From: JAJZSS01 sp964463505
Lineage (GTDB): Bacteria > Chloroflexota > Anaerolineae > Anaerolineales > UBA4823
Length of the DNA stretch: 24,127 nucleotides
Direction: 5' to 3'
NCBI GenBank assembly: GCA_964463505.1
Contig: CAYXDC010000050.1
Span: 1-24,127 of the forward strand
How positions within the stretch are numbered: position 1 is the stretch's first letter; the number at the start of each line of letters is the position of its first letter. Shown here piece after piece: positions 16,493-22,898 of the stretch. The position numbers were made by a program, and so were the translations under genes. Under the pieces are notes generated by a model. The model did not search any database. It saw only the letters and a program-made list of their open reading frames with translations, and was not told the DNA's origin.

Positions 16493-17158
16493 ATGAATCT
16501 AACTGAAAAAGCCCAGCTGGCTCACCAACGCTTGCTGGAGTTATTTGGTTACCCGGAGTGGCGCGACCCATTGCCTGCTTTAGATGAGCTGGTGTCAACG
16601 ATCCTCTCCCAGAATACTAACGATCAAAACCGGGATCGGGCATTTCATGCTTTGCGGCAGTATTTTCCAACCTGGGAGGCGGTTCGGGATGCGCCTGCTG
16701 AGGCGGTGATTGATGCCATCCGTCCGGCTGGCCTGGCGAACCAGAAAGGACCACGCATCCAACGCGTGCTCAGAGAGATCACTGTGGAGCGCGGCGAGCT
16801 GGATTTGAGTTTTCTGGCTGAACTACCCACCGACGAGGCGCGTGCCTGGTTGCTTAAATTTAATGGAGTAGGACCAAAAACTGCTGCTATCGTATTGCAA
16901 TTTGCATTGGATAAACCGGCTTTTCCCGTGGATACCCATATTTATCGAGTCTCGGGCAGATTGGGCTTGCGTGATGCAAAAATGACAGCCGATCAGGCAC
17001 ATCAACATCTGGCGAATTTATTGCCTCCCGACACGTATTATGCTGCCCACCTGAATTTAATCCGCTTAGGACGTGAGATTTGCCAGGCGCGCCGCCCACG
17101 TTGTGAAAGCTGCCCACTTACAGATATTTGCGACTATTATCTTGCTGACCGGTCTTAA
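16493..17158 (+). CDS. nth: Endonuclease III-like DNA glycosylase/AP lyase (HhH-GPD, 4Fe-4S)
   Basis: A 221-residue base-excision repair enzyme. The helix-hairpin-helix is LKFNGVGPKTA, with catalytic Lys129 (bifunctional glycosylase/lyase type). Catalytic Asp147 lies in FPVDTHIYRVSGRLGL. The iron-sulfur loop is complete: C197-x6-C204-x2-C207-x5-C213. STILSQNTNDQNRDRAF (35-51) is the substrate-binding helix region. Two ATGs abut at 16490 and 16493; AGGAG (16483-16487) is 5 nt from the second, so that one is preferred. The protein belongs to the broader endonuclease III superfamily found in Chloroflexota and archaea and may differ in specificity from E. coli Nth. Its TAA overlaps, on the opposite strand, the stop of the frame described at 17155-17314. 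Confidence 0.85.
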   Translation: MNLTEKAQLAHQRLLELFGYPEWRDPLPALDELVSTILSQNTNDQNRDRAFHALRQYFPTWEAVRDAPAEAVIDAIRPAGLANQKGPRIQRVLREITVERGELDLSFLAELPTDEARAWLLKFNGVGPKTAAIVLQFALDKPAFPVDTHIYRVSGRLGLRDAKMTADQAHQHLANLLPPDTYYAAHLNLIRLGREICQARRPRCESCPLTDICDYYLADRS

Positions 17159-17314
17159 TCGCCTGCCCAGGGTCTATTGGTTACAGACCACAATGTAGTG
17201 TCATATTTGATTGTGCAATTGATCACTTTTATATTGTGATCTTTGGCAATGCCGCGAATATCCTGAATCCGGTATGATAAGTGTAATAGACGATCGACCC
17301 TCTAATTTGCTCAT
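17155..17314 (-). pseudogene. Possible small gene with an ideal RBS but a broken frame
   Basis: On the minus strand AAAGGAGGAA (17330-17321) lies 8 nt before an ATG at 17314, an unusually strong initiation site in an otherwise empty 323-bp gap. From that ATG frame 0 gives only 37 codons (MSKLEGRSSITLIIPDSGY..., stop at about 17203-17201). The +1 frame is open from a TAG at codon 4 to a TAA at 17157-17155 and reads RIQDIRGIAKDHNIKV, then ends in SVTNRPWAGD. Its stop codon overlaps the nth-like stop tail to tail. One lost base (for example in the GGG near codon 5-6) would join them into a 52-residue protein. A third frame, open over 17432-17232, also looks protein-like (SDEQIRGSIVYYTYHTG), so this may instead be the remnant of a longer gene with two frameshifts. 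No family was recognised. Open length alone is not significant. Confidence 0.3.
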
Positions 17315-17337
17315 CGCTGTTTCCTCCTTTGGCGAAA

Positions 17338-17374
17338 GTCTCCGCCAGGTCCTCCTCACCGACCTGGCGGAGAC
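17338..17374. repeat. Perfect 14-bp inverted repeat (hairpin) in the 17159-17481 gap
   Basis: The arms GTCTCCGCCAGGTC (17338-17351) and GACCTGGCGGAGAC (17361-17374) flank a 9-nt loop. Neither side is followed by a long U-tract. On the minus strand its 3' end lies 7 nt before the strong ribosome-binding site at 17330-17321, and the loop/right arm itself contains AGGAGG. It may be a second terminator after the histidine kinase, a stability element for the nth-like transcript, or a leader structure. The rest of the gap (17159-17337 and 17375-17435) shows nothing beyond the broken frame described at 17155-17314. Confidence 0.6.
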
Positions 17375-17435
17375 AACTTAAATTCAATAACAAATCTCGT
17401 CGCTTTTCATTAACCTGTATTGGCCTTAAATATCA

Positions 17436-17461
17436 AAGGCGCTCTTGGATAAGAGCGCCTT
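17436..17461 (-). terminator. Terminator of the pseudo-receiver kinase operon
   Basis: The arms AAGGCGCTCTT (17436-17446) and AAGAGCGCCTT (17451-17461) form a perfect 11-bp stem with a 4-nt loop, 20 nt past the kinase stop on the minus strand. It is followed by TTGATATTT, a short T-rich stretch. This is a plausible intrinsic terminator and may work in both directions. Confidence 0.65.
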
Positions 17462-17481
17462 GTTGGCGTTTGCTCCGAGGA

Positions 17482-19407
17482 TTATAGCTCGTTTTCTACA
17501 ATGGGTAAGACTACAGTGAAGGTTGTGCCTTCTCCTGGCGTTGATTCCACCCAGATGCGCCCCTGGTGATTTTCAACGATTGACTTGACAATTGCCAATC
17601 CAAGCCCCGAGCCGGAAATATCTCCATGCACATTGCTCCCTCGATAAAACTTATCGAAGATATAGGGTTGATCGGATGGGGGAATGCCTGGGCCGTTGTC
17701 GCTCACCTGGACGATCATTTGCCCACCTTCAGCATGTCCACACACGCGGATTTCACCTTCAGGCGGTGTGTATTTAACTGCATTACCAATTAAGTTGCTG
17801 AGCATCTGGCGCAAGCGGATGGGATTGCCAATTGTTGGCGGCAGCGATTCGTCAGCCTCCAAGATCAGGGTCTGCTGTTTATCAAAGGCGCGATTGCGCA
17901 GCCCATCGACGGCATAACGCATCATCACATACATGGGGACGACTTCTTTGCGCGTGTCAAAGCCGGCTTCGATACGTCCTAAATCCAACAGGTCGTTGAT
18001 CAACGCGGTAATGTTATTTACACTGATTTGTATTCGCCGGATGAACTCAGCTTGCTGATCGTTGACTGTGCCCACTCGATCAATCAACTCTACATAACCG
18101 AGAATGGCAGTCAATGGAGAGCGCAGGTCATGTGAAACGGTATTAACAAAATCGCTCTTGATCTGGTCGAGTTCCTTGAGATGGGTGATGTCTTGCATTA
18201 CCAAAACGATACCAACTTCCGGGATAGGGGTTAGCTGAGCATTCAATACTCGCCCATCTTCCAGAGAGATTTCCGTTCGATAAGGGTGAGTCCGTTTGTC
18301 ACTATTGAACATTTCCACTAAATCAGGATGTCCAACGACATCTTCTATAGGTTTGCCAACAAAGTTCGCCCCATGCAGCGCAAACAATTGTTGCGCAGTA
18401 CGGTTCACCAGCATCAAACGCGTGTCCAGGTCGGTGACAATAATTCCTTCTTCGGTATTGGTCAATAAAGACTCGAGTTTACGACGTTCTTTTTCGGCTT
18501 GCTCGAAGGAGCGGGCATTCTCAATAGCAATGGCAGCATAACCTGCCAGCGCAGAGAGCAGCGTTATATGTTCTTCTGCAAGATCATGACCGCGTTGACG
18601 GTTGGCAATACCCAAGATGCCAATCACCCGTTCGTGAACTACCAACGGCACGTAGATTAACGCGTAAACTAGATAAGAAGTCAGGATCTTAAAAGGCTCA
18701 TGATTATTAATATGAACAGGCAGTCCTGTGTGCATTACCTGGCCTGCCAGGCTGTCGTGGATCGGCAGCCGGAAGGTGCGCGCTAGATCAGTTTGAATAT
18801 TCCGCTCAGCGCGCATATACAGATCGCCGCTGCTCTCATCATATAGCAATAAGCTGCCTTCTTCAGCGCCGGTCAACTCCACTGCCGCGTCGACCACCGA
18901 GGTCAATACGTGGTCTAAATCCAGGGATGAAGTTATCTGACGACCAATGATTTGTAATGTTTGGAGACTATCCAGACGACGTTGTAACGACTTCGTTGTG
19001 CGGCGCGATTCTACCAGCGCCCATTCTTTAAGATGGTGGCTCCGCTCCTGGGCTGATTGGACAGATTGCAGGATCTCGGCCGGACGCATGGGCGTGGTAA
19101 GAAAATCATAGAATCCCACACGCAGCGCCTTGCGAGCCAACTCATCGGTTTGTTGGTCGGCGAGTAATAGAACAGGTAGCTGAGGTGCACGTTTAAGAAG
19201 TTCAGCACCCAGTTCGATTGCGCTTTGACCTTCCAGTGGGTAGCCGATGATAACCAGATCTGGTAAGTATTCTTTCAGAGCTCTGGTCGCCTCAGACTGG
19301 TTAGCAGTGGTCATTACATCATAGCCAGCCGGGCGCAGCGCAGCCCGCTCTAATAGCTGCCCCAATTTTGGATCGTTAAGGATGAGGAGAATTTTTCCCT
19401 GTGGCAT
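17482..19407 (-). CDS. Histidine kinase with N-terminal phosphorylation-dead receiver, GAF and PAS domains
   Basis: A 641-residue cytosolic protein. Residues 4-120 have receiver-fold periodicity (KILLILNDPKLGQLL ... LPDLVIIGYPLEG ... LPVLLLAD ... VGFYDFLTTP). The phospho-acceptor position is Gly55, the conserved Thr/Ser is Ala83, the Lys is Thr105, and the acidic pair is N11-D12. A coiled linker leads to a GAF domain (about 145-300), a PAS domain (about 308-410), HisKA with His426 (SHDLRSPLTAI), and HATPase with N542 (GNAVKYTPPEG), DNGPGI (570-575) and GSGLGLA (599-605). The kinase is complete while the receiver cannot take phosphate in the usual way, so the receiver probably serves dimerisation or protein binding. 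It lies 10 nt after the pseudo-receiver-GAF gene and is almost certainly co-transcribed with it. The ATG has no strong RBS, suggesting translational coupling. Confidence 0.88.
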   Translation of the reverse strand: MPQGKILLILNDPKLGQLLERAALRPAGYDVMTTANQSEATRALKEYLPDLVIIGYPLEGQSAIELGAELLKRAPQLPVLLLADQQTDELARKALRVGFYDFLTTPMRPAEILQSVQSAQERSHHLKEWALVESRRTTKSLQRRLDSLQTLQIIGRQITSSLDLDHVLTSVVDAAVELTGAEEGSLLLYDESSGDLYMRAERNIQTDLARTFRLPIHDSLAGQVMHTGLPVHINNHEPFKILTSYLVYALIYVPLVVHERVIGILGIANRQRGHDLAEEHITLLSALAGYAAIAIENARSFEQAEKERRKLESLLTNTEEGIIVTDLDTRLMLVNRTAQQLFALHGANFVGKPIEDVVGHPDLVEMFNSDKRTHPYRTEISLEDGRVLNAQLTPIPEVGIVLVMQDITHLKELDQIKSDFVNTVSHDLRSPLTAILGYVELIDRVGTVNDQQAEFIRRIQISVNNITALINDLLDLGRIEAGFDTRKEVVPMYVMMRYAVDGLRNRAFDKQQTLILEADESLPPTIGNPIRLRQMLSNLIGNAVKYTPPEGEIRVCGHAEGGQMIVQVSDNGPGIPPSDQPYIFDKFYRGSNVHGDISGSGLGLAIVKSIVENHQGRIWVESTPGEGTTFTVVLPIVENEL

Positions 19408-19417
19408 ATTAATTCAC

Positions 19418-20464
19418 TTACCTGGTGAGGCTCTTAAGCTCTTGGTGTAATTTAGTAATCATTTCATCCTTCGCCCGTTCATTGGCTTGCGCATTTTGGG
19501 CAGCCAGTTCTGAAGAGCGAACGCGCTCCTCTAATGCGCGAAACAGGCGTGCATTCACCATAGAAATTGAAGCATAGTCGGCGACGGCTTCAAGTAAGGT
19601 TTGATTGCTCGGGCTGTAGGGGATTGGCTCTTTGCGGACAACCACCAGCAGGCCAATGACTTCTTTTTTTATCTTCACCGGGACGACCAGGGCAGACTGT
19701 CCGATCCGAGATACTTTAAACCGGGCCAGTGGGCTGCCATGGATGGTGAGACTCTCACCAGAAAGCGCTACCAATGAGCTGATCCCGTCATCCCAGGGTT
19801 GGTTGAGCCGGATGGAGCTGCTCGCTGGTAAATTGCGCTGGGCGCCCAAAAGGAAGGTTCTTTCACCAGTTGAGCGGATTAGAAGCCATCCAGCGTCCGA
19901 TTCAGTCACGTAAACAGCGCCTTCGACTACTTTATCAAAAAGGCTGCTCTGATCGGTAATCGAGGTTACTGCCTTACCGATGGCAAATATTGTGGTTAAT
20001 TCTCGCACTCGGCGGTGTAGCTCATCATTTGTCTGTTTGAGCTGTTTGGCAAGGTTTTCTCGTTCTTTACGTGCCCGAACTTGCTTAAGTACACGCTCTA
20101 CGGCAGTGACAATCTCGGCCTCTCTCGCCGGCCATAGCACATAATCGGAAGCTCCCAGACGGAATGCCTGGATAATATCGCCTTCCATCCCTTTGGCAGC
20201 GACAACAATTACTGGCACATCCATCCCTTGTGAATTCAAGGCGACCAGCAAGTCTTTCCCGCTCAAGCCGGGTAATTGAAGATTGGCAATAATGACATCA
20301 GGAGAAAATCGTGCAGCCTCTTGCAAGGCAACAGGCGCACCCTGGGCAACCTCTACTCGATATCCAATGGCTTGCAAGGTTTGGCGGGTGATCAGGTCGA
20401 TGATTTCAGGATCATTCTCAACAACCAGGATACGTTCGAGGGAGGGCTTCATGAAATTAATCAT
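19418..20464 (-). CDS. Pseudo-receiver-GAF signalling protein with coiled-coil tails
   Basis: A 348-residue protein. Residues 10-125 are a receiver domain (RILVVENDPEIIDL ... SPDVIIANLQLPGLSG ... DVPVIVVAAKGMEGD ... GASDYVLWP). The acceptor Asp is Asn61, the conserved Thr/Ser is Ala89 and the Lys is Trp111. A charged helix (about 125-150, KQVRARKERENLAKQLKQ) joins it to a GAF domain (about 150-310). A second charged helix to the C-terminus (ALEERVRSSELAAQ...) looks like a coiled coil. There is no kinase, DNA-binding or cyclase output domain, so it is probably a regulatory partner of the downstream kinase, sharing its receiver-GAF architecture. The ATG at 20464 lacks a clear RBS; a second ATG at 20452 (MKPSLERIL) fits the receiver start equally well. 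Confidence 0.82.
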   Translation of the reverse strand: MINFMKPSLERILVVENDPEIIDLITRQTLQAIGYRVEVAQGAPVALQEAARFSPDVIIANLQLPGLSGKDLLVALNSQGMDVPVIVVAAKGMEGDIIQAFRLGASDYVLWPAREAEIVTAVERVLKQVRARKERENLAKQLKQTNDELHRRVRELTTIFAIGKAVTSITDQSSLFDKVVEGAVYVTESDAGWLLIRSTGERTFLLGAQRNLPASSSIRLNQPWDDGISSLVALSGESLTIHGSPLARFKVSRIGQSALVVPVKIKKEVIGLLVVVRKEPIPYSPSNQTLLEAVADYASISMVNARLFRALEERVRSSELAAQNAQANERAKDEMITKLHQELKSLTR

Positions 20465-20491
20465 AGCACGGAAGGGTGAAAAGCGGGAGAG

Positions 20492-20522
20492 ATCATAAAT
20501 ATTATTTGCGTAAGGTACTCAA
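20492..20522 (-). promoter_or_regulatory. Candidate promoter for the pseudo-receiver/kinase pair
   Basis: TTGAGT (20522-20517) and TATGAT (20497-20492) lie on the minus strand with a 19-nt spacer, longer than optimal. It is placed correctly for the operon, about 28 nt before the ATG, but the match is modest. Confidence 0.3.
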
Positions 20523-20594
20523 TCCACACCTACCCAATAGGCATCGATCTGGTTTAGTGCAGAGTTAGAATTGTGTAAAAATCGTCCGTTATGC

Positions 20595-20624
20595 TTGACT
20601 TGCAGATAGAGTGTGGCATACAAT
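20595..20624 (+). promoter_or_regulatory. Near-consensus sigma70 promoter for the J-protein/htrA block
   Basis: TTGACT (20595-20600), an 18-nt spacer and TACAAT (20619-20624). The start would be near 20631, giving a leader of about 19 nt that ends with GGGAG before the ATG at 20650. No CIRCE element or other heat-shock operator was found around it. Confidence 0.72.
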
Positions 20625-20649
20625 CAGGTTAGATATACACGGGAGTTCT

Positions 20650-21576
20650 ATGGATTATAAGGATTATTACAAAATTCTTGGGGTGGAGCGCAAAGCGAGC
20701 GAAGAAGAGATCAAACGCGCCTATCGAAAACTGGCCTTGAAATTCCATCCCGACCACAATCCGGATGACCCATCCGCTGAAGATAAGTTTAAAGAACTTA
20801 ATGAAGCCTACCAGGTTTTAAGCGATGCAGAAAAGCGCGCCCGCTATGACCAGTTGGGGGATTCCTATTTCCACTATCAACAGCATGGTGGAGCACCAAA
20901 CAATTTTAATTGGGAAGACTGGTTCACAGGTTCGCCTTCCGGGGGAAATGTGAGGGTGGAATACGGCGACTTGAACGATGTGCTGGGGGGCGAATTCTCC
21001 GAATTTTTTACCCGCATATTTGGGGGGATGCCTGGCAGGCAGTCACGTAGTTCTGGGCGCAGTACTCACCAACCCCCGCGCAGTTACGAACAGAACATCG
21101 AAATAAGTCTTTATGAGGCTTATTCTGGCACTACACGCCTGATGGAATTGGATGGACGTCGCCTCGAGATCAAGATTCCCAAAGGTGCCCGCACGGGTAC
21201 CAAGGTGCGTGTGCCGCAGGTTGTCTCCCCTGGCCCATCTGGTCCGAAGAGTGATCTGTATCTGGTAATCCAGGTGGCTGGTGATCCACGCTTTGAACGT
21301 AAAGGTGATGATCTACATACTGAGGCACCCATCGATTTGTTTACAGCAGTCCTGGGTGGGGACACGCAGATTGAAACACTGGCTGGAAAAGTGGTTTTAA
21401 CTATCCCGCCTGGTACCCAGAGTGGGCAGACATTTCGCCTGGCTGGCCGCGGCTTGCCTAATCTTAAGCAACCGGATCGTCATGGTGATCTATATGTGCG
21501 GGTCAAGGTGCTGATACCGCGGAAGCTATCGGATAAACAACGCACGTTATTTCAAGAATTGGCAAACACGAATTGA
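20650..21576 (+). CDS. cbpA: CbpA-type DnaJ co-chaperone (type II Hsp40)
   Basis: A 308-residue J-protein that stimulates Hsp70 (DnaK) ATPase and delivers unfolded substrates. The J domain covers residues 4-70, with HPD at 33-35 in KFHPDHNP. A Gly/Phe-rich linker with WEDWFTGSPSGG and FTRIFGGMPG follows. The two beta-barrel client-binding domains begin at about residue 140 (EQNIEISLYEAYSGTTRL) and contain DLYLVIQVAGDPRFERKGDDL and LAGRGLPNL...HGDLYVRVKV. There is no CxxCxGxG zinc module, so it is CbpA/DnaJ-B rather than canonical DnaJ. The ATG at 20650 is chosen for its GGGAG site and family fit; the upstream in-frame GTG (20611) lies inside the promoter spacer. The next gene, an HtrA protease, starts 48 nt downstream. 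Confidence 0.9.
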   Translation: MDYKDYYKILGVERKASEEEIKRAYRKLALKFHPDHNPDDPSAEDKFKELNEAYQVLSDAEKRARYDQLGDSYFHYQQHGGAPNNFNWEDWFTGSPSGGNVRVEYGDLNDVLGGEFSEFFTRIFGGMPGRQSRSSGRSTHQPPRSYEQNIEISLYEAYSGTTRLMELDGRRLEIKIPKGARTGTKVRVPQVVSPGPSGPKSDLYLVIQVAGDPRFERKGDDLHTEAPIDLFTAVLGGDTQIETLAGKVVLTIPPGTQSGQTFRLAGRGLPNLKQPDRHGDLYVRVKVLIPRKLSDKQRTLFQELANTN

Positions 21577-21581
21577 CAGAG

Positions 21582-21600
21582 ATGCCGTAGTGAACGGCAT
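21582..21600 (+). repeat. Short hairpin between cbpA and htrA
   Basis: ATGCCGT (21582-21588) and ACGGCAT (21594-21600) form a 7-bp stem with a 5-nt loop, 5 nt after the cbpA stop. It lacks a U-tract and probably acts, if at all, as an intercistronic stability element or weak attenuator. Confidence 0.4.
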
Positions 21601-21624
21601 ACTCAATCGGATATGGAGTTGGTG

Positions 21625-22827
21625 ATGAAAAGAACAAGTTTATTTCTCCTGGCAATTTTAGTTTTAGTATTGAGTGGTTTGGCCTGCCAGACCCTTACAG
21701 GTCTTCCAGCCGACCAGATATCTAATGGAACCTCCTCCGAGGTGCAGATCAATCCTGACGATGAAGTAGCGGCTCCGTCCCTCGAGCTTGAACCAGGCGC
21801 AGCACAGGTTACAGTTTTGGACATGCTGTCCGCTCAAGATACCCTGATTAACCTGTATAAACAGGTTAATCAGGGTGTGGTTTCGATCCGCGTATTAACG
21901 GAAGAAGGCGGCGGTCTGGGTTCTGGCTTCGTGATTGATAACCAGGGCCATGTGGTGACGAACTATCATGTGGTTGAAGGGGTGACAGACCTGGAGGTTG
22001 CTTTCTCTTCCGGCTTCAAGGCACGCGGCGAAGTAATCGGCGAGGATATTGATTCGGACCTGGCGATAATTGCTGTAGATGCACCAGCAAGTGAGATTTT
22101 CCCGCTTCCTTTGGGTGACTCGGATTCCATCCAGGTCGGTCAGACGGTGATCGCCATTGGTAATCCCTTTGGTTTAGCAGGGACGATGACAACCGGGATT
22201 GTGTCGGGTTTGGGCCGCACACTGCAATCGATGCACACGACTGTGGATGGTGGATCATTCTCGGCTGGAGATATCATCCAAACGGATGCAGCGATCAATC
22301 CAGGCAACTCAGGCGGTCCTTTACTAAATTTGCAGGGTGAGGTGATTGGTGTCAACCAGGCGATCCGCACATCCAATTTCACAACCACCGGTGAACCTAC
22401 GAATTCCGGGATCGGTTTTGCAATTTCCATCAATGTAGTTAAAAAAGTGGCTCCTTCATTGATCTCTGAAGGGATGTACGAATACCCCTATTTGGGCATC
22501 ACCAGCACTGACGACATGACGCTTGTATATCAGGAAGCATTGGGCCTGCCCACTTCTTCAGGCGTGTATGTTACCAGCGTGACCCCTGGCGGCCCAGCGG
22601 ATCGAGCAGGTGTCAGGGCAGGAAGCCAGGAAACAGATATCTTAGGTTTGTTGGCGGGTGGTGACTTAATCACCGCCATCGACGATCAACCAGTGGCGAA
22701 TTTTAATGATTTGATCTCATACCTGGTTAAATATACCGAACCTGGGGATCAAGTGCAGCTGACGATTTTACGCGGTGAGGATCAAATTCAACTGGAGGTG
22801 ACCTTAGACAAACGTCCTACCCCTTGA
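21625..22827 (+). CDS. htrA: HtrA/DegP-type serine protease with one PDZ domain, exported
   Basis: A 400-residue trypsin-like protease that degrades misfolded exported proteins. The N-terminus MKRTSLFLLAILVLVLSGLAC is a signal peptide; Cys21 suggests a lipoprotein, although the -3 position is Gly rather than Leu/Val/Ile, so a simple membrane anchor is possible. A low-complexity acidic linker (22-62) leads to the protease domain. The triad is His115 (TNYHVVEG), Asp145 (DSDLAII) and Ser229 (NPGNSGGP). A single PDZ domain follows from about 290 (YPYLGIT ... GVYVTSVTPGGPADRAGV ... GGDLITAIDDQPVANFNDL). The ATG at 21625 has GGAG 6 nt upstream; an earlier in-frame ATG (21613) overlaps that site. 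A perfect 16-bp inverted repeat lies inside the gene at 21841-21876. It is in one run with cbpA and the eRF1-like gene. Confidence 0.9.
   Translation: MKRTSLFLLAILVLVLSGLACQTLTGLPADQISNGTSSEVQINPDDEVAAPSLELEPGAAQVTVLDMLSAQDTLINLYKQVNQGVVSIRVLTEEGGGLGSGFVIDNQGHVVTNYHVVEGVTDLEVAFSSGFKARGEVIGEDIDSDLAIIAVDAPASEIFPLPLGDSDSIQVGQTVIAIGNPFGLAGTMTTGIVSGLGRTLQSMHTTVDGGSFSAGDIIQTDAAINPGNSGGPLLNLQGEVIGVNQAIRTSNFTTTGEPTNSGIGFAISINVVKKVAPSLISEGMYEYPYLGITSTDDMTLVYQEALGLPTSSGVYVTSVTPGGPADRAGVRAGSQETDILGLLAGGDLITAIDDQPVANFNDLISYLVKYTEPGDQVQLTILRGEDQIQLEVTLDKRPTP
21841..21876 (+). repeat. Perfect 16-bp inverted repeat inside htrA
   Basis: The arms ACCCTGATTAACCTGT (21841-21856) and ACAGGTTAATCAGGGT (21861-21876) are exactly complementary with a 4-nt loop ATAA. 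In the mRNA this is a stable hairpin about 216 nt into the gene. It encodes TLINLYKQVNQG, the start of the protease domain, where related proteins have a similar LI-LYE-VNPGVV stretch, so the amino acids look conserved while the codons happen to pair. Confidence 0.75.
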
Positions 22828-22886
22828 TGCTGGAGAGCTTTACTTCTCCGCCATCTGCAAGTAGCCATCGGGCCCTATTCGTGAAC

Positions 22887-22892
22887 AGGAGG
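22887..22892 (+). promoter_or_regulatory. Full Shine-Dalgarno site of the eRF1-like gene
   Basis: AGGAGG with a 6-nt spacer before the ATG at 22899. It rules out the longer reading from 22824, which would overlap the htrA stop and add 25 residues with no family similarity. Confidence 0.8.
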
Positions 22893-22898
22893 TTGTAT

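Noticed and set aside
17221..17241. GATCAC / GTGATC inverted repeat as a possible operator.
   Set aside because: Only 6 bp per arm, no extension outward, not near a convincing promoter, and inside the possible small-gene frame.
20611..20649. GTG start for the J-protein, 13 codons upstream.
   Set aside because: It lies within the spacer of the TTGACT/TACAAT promoter and would not be transcribed; the ATG at 20650 has GGGAG and begins the J domain.
22824..22898. Longer start of the eRF1-like gene overlapping the htrA stop.
   Set aside because: The full AGGAGG site directs initiation to 22899, and the extra residues look like non-coding sequence.
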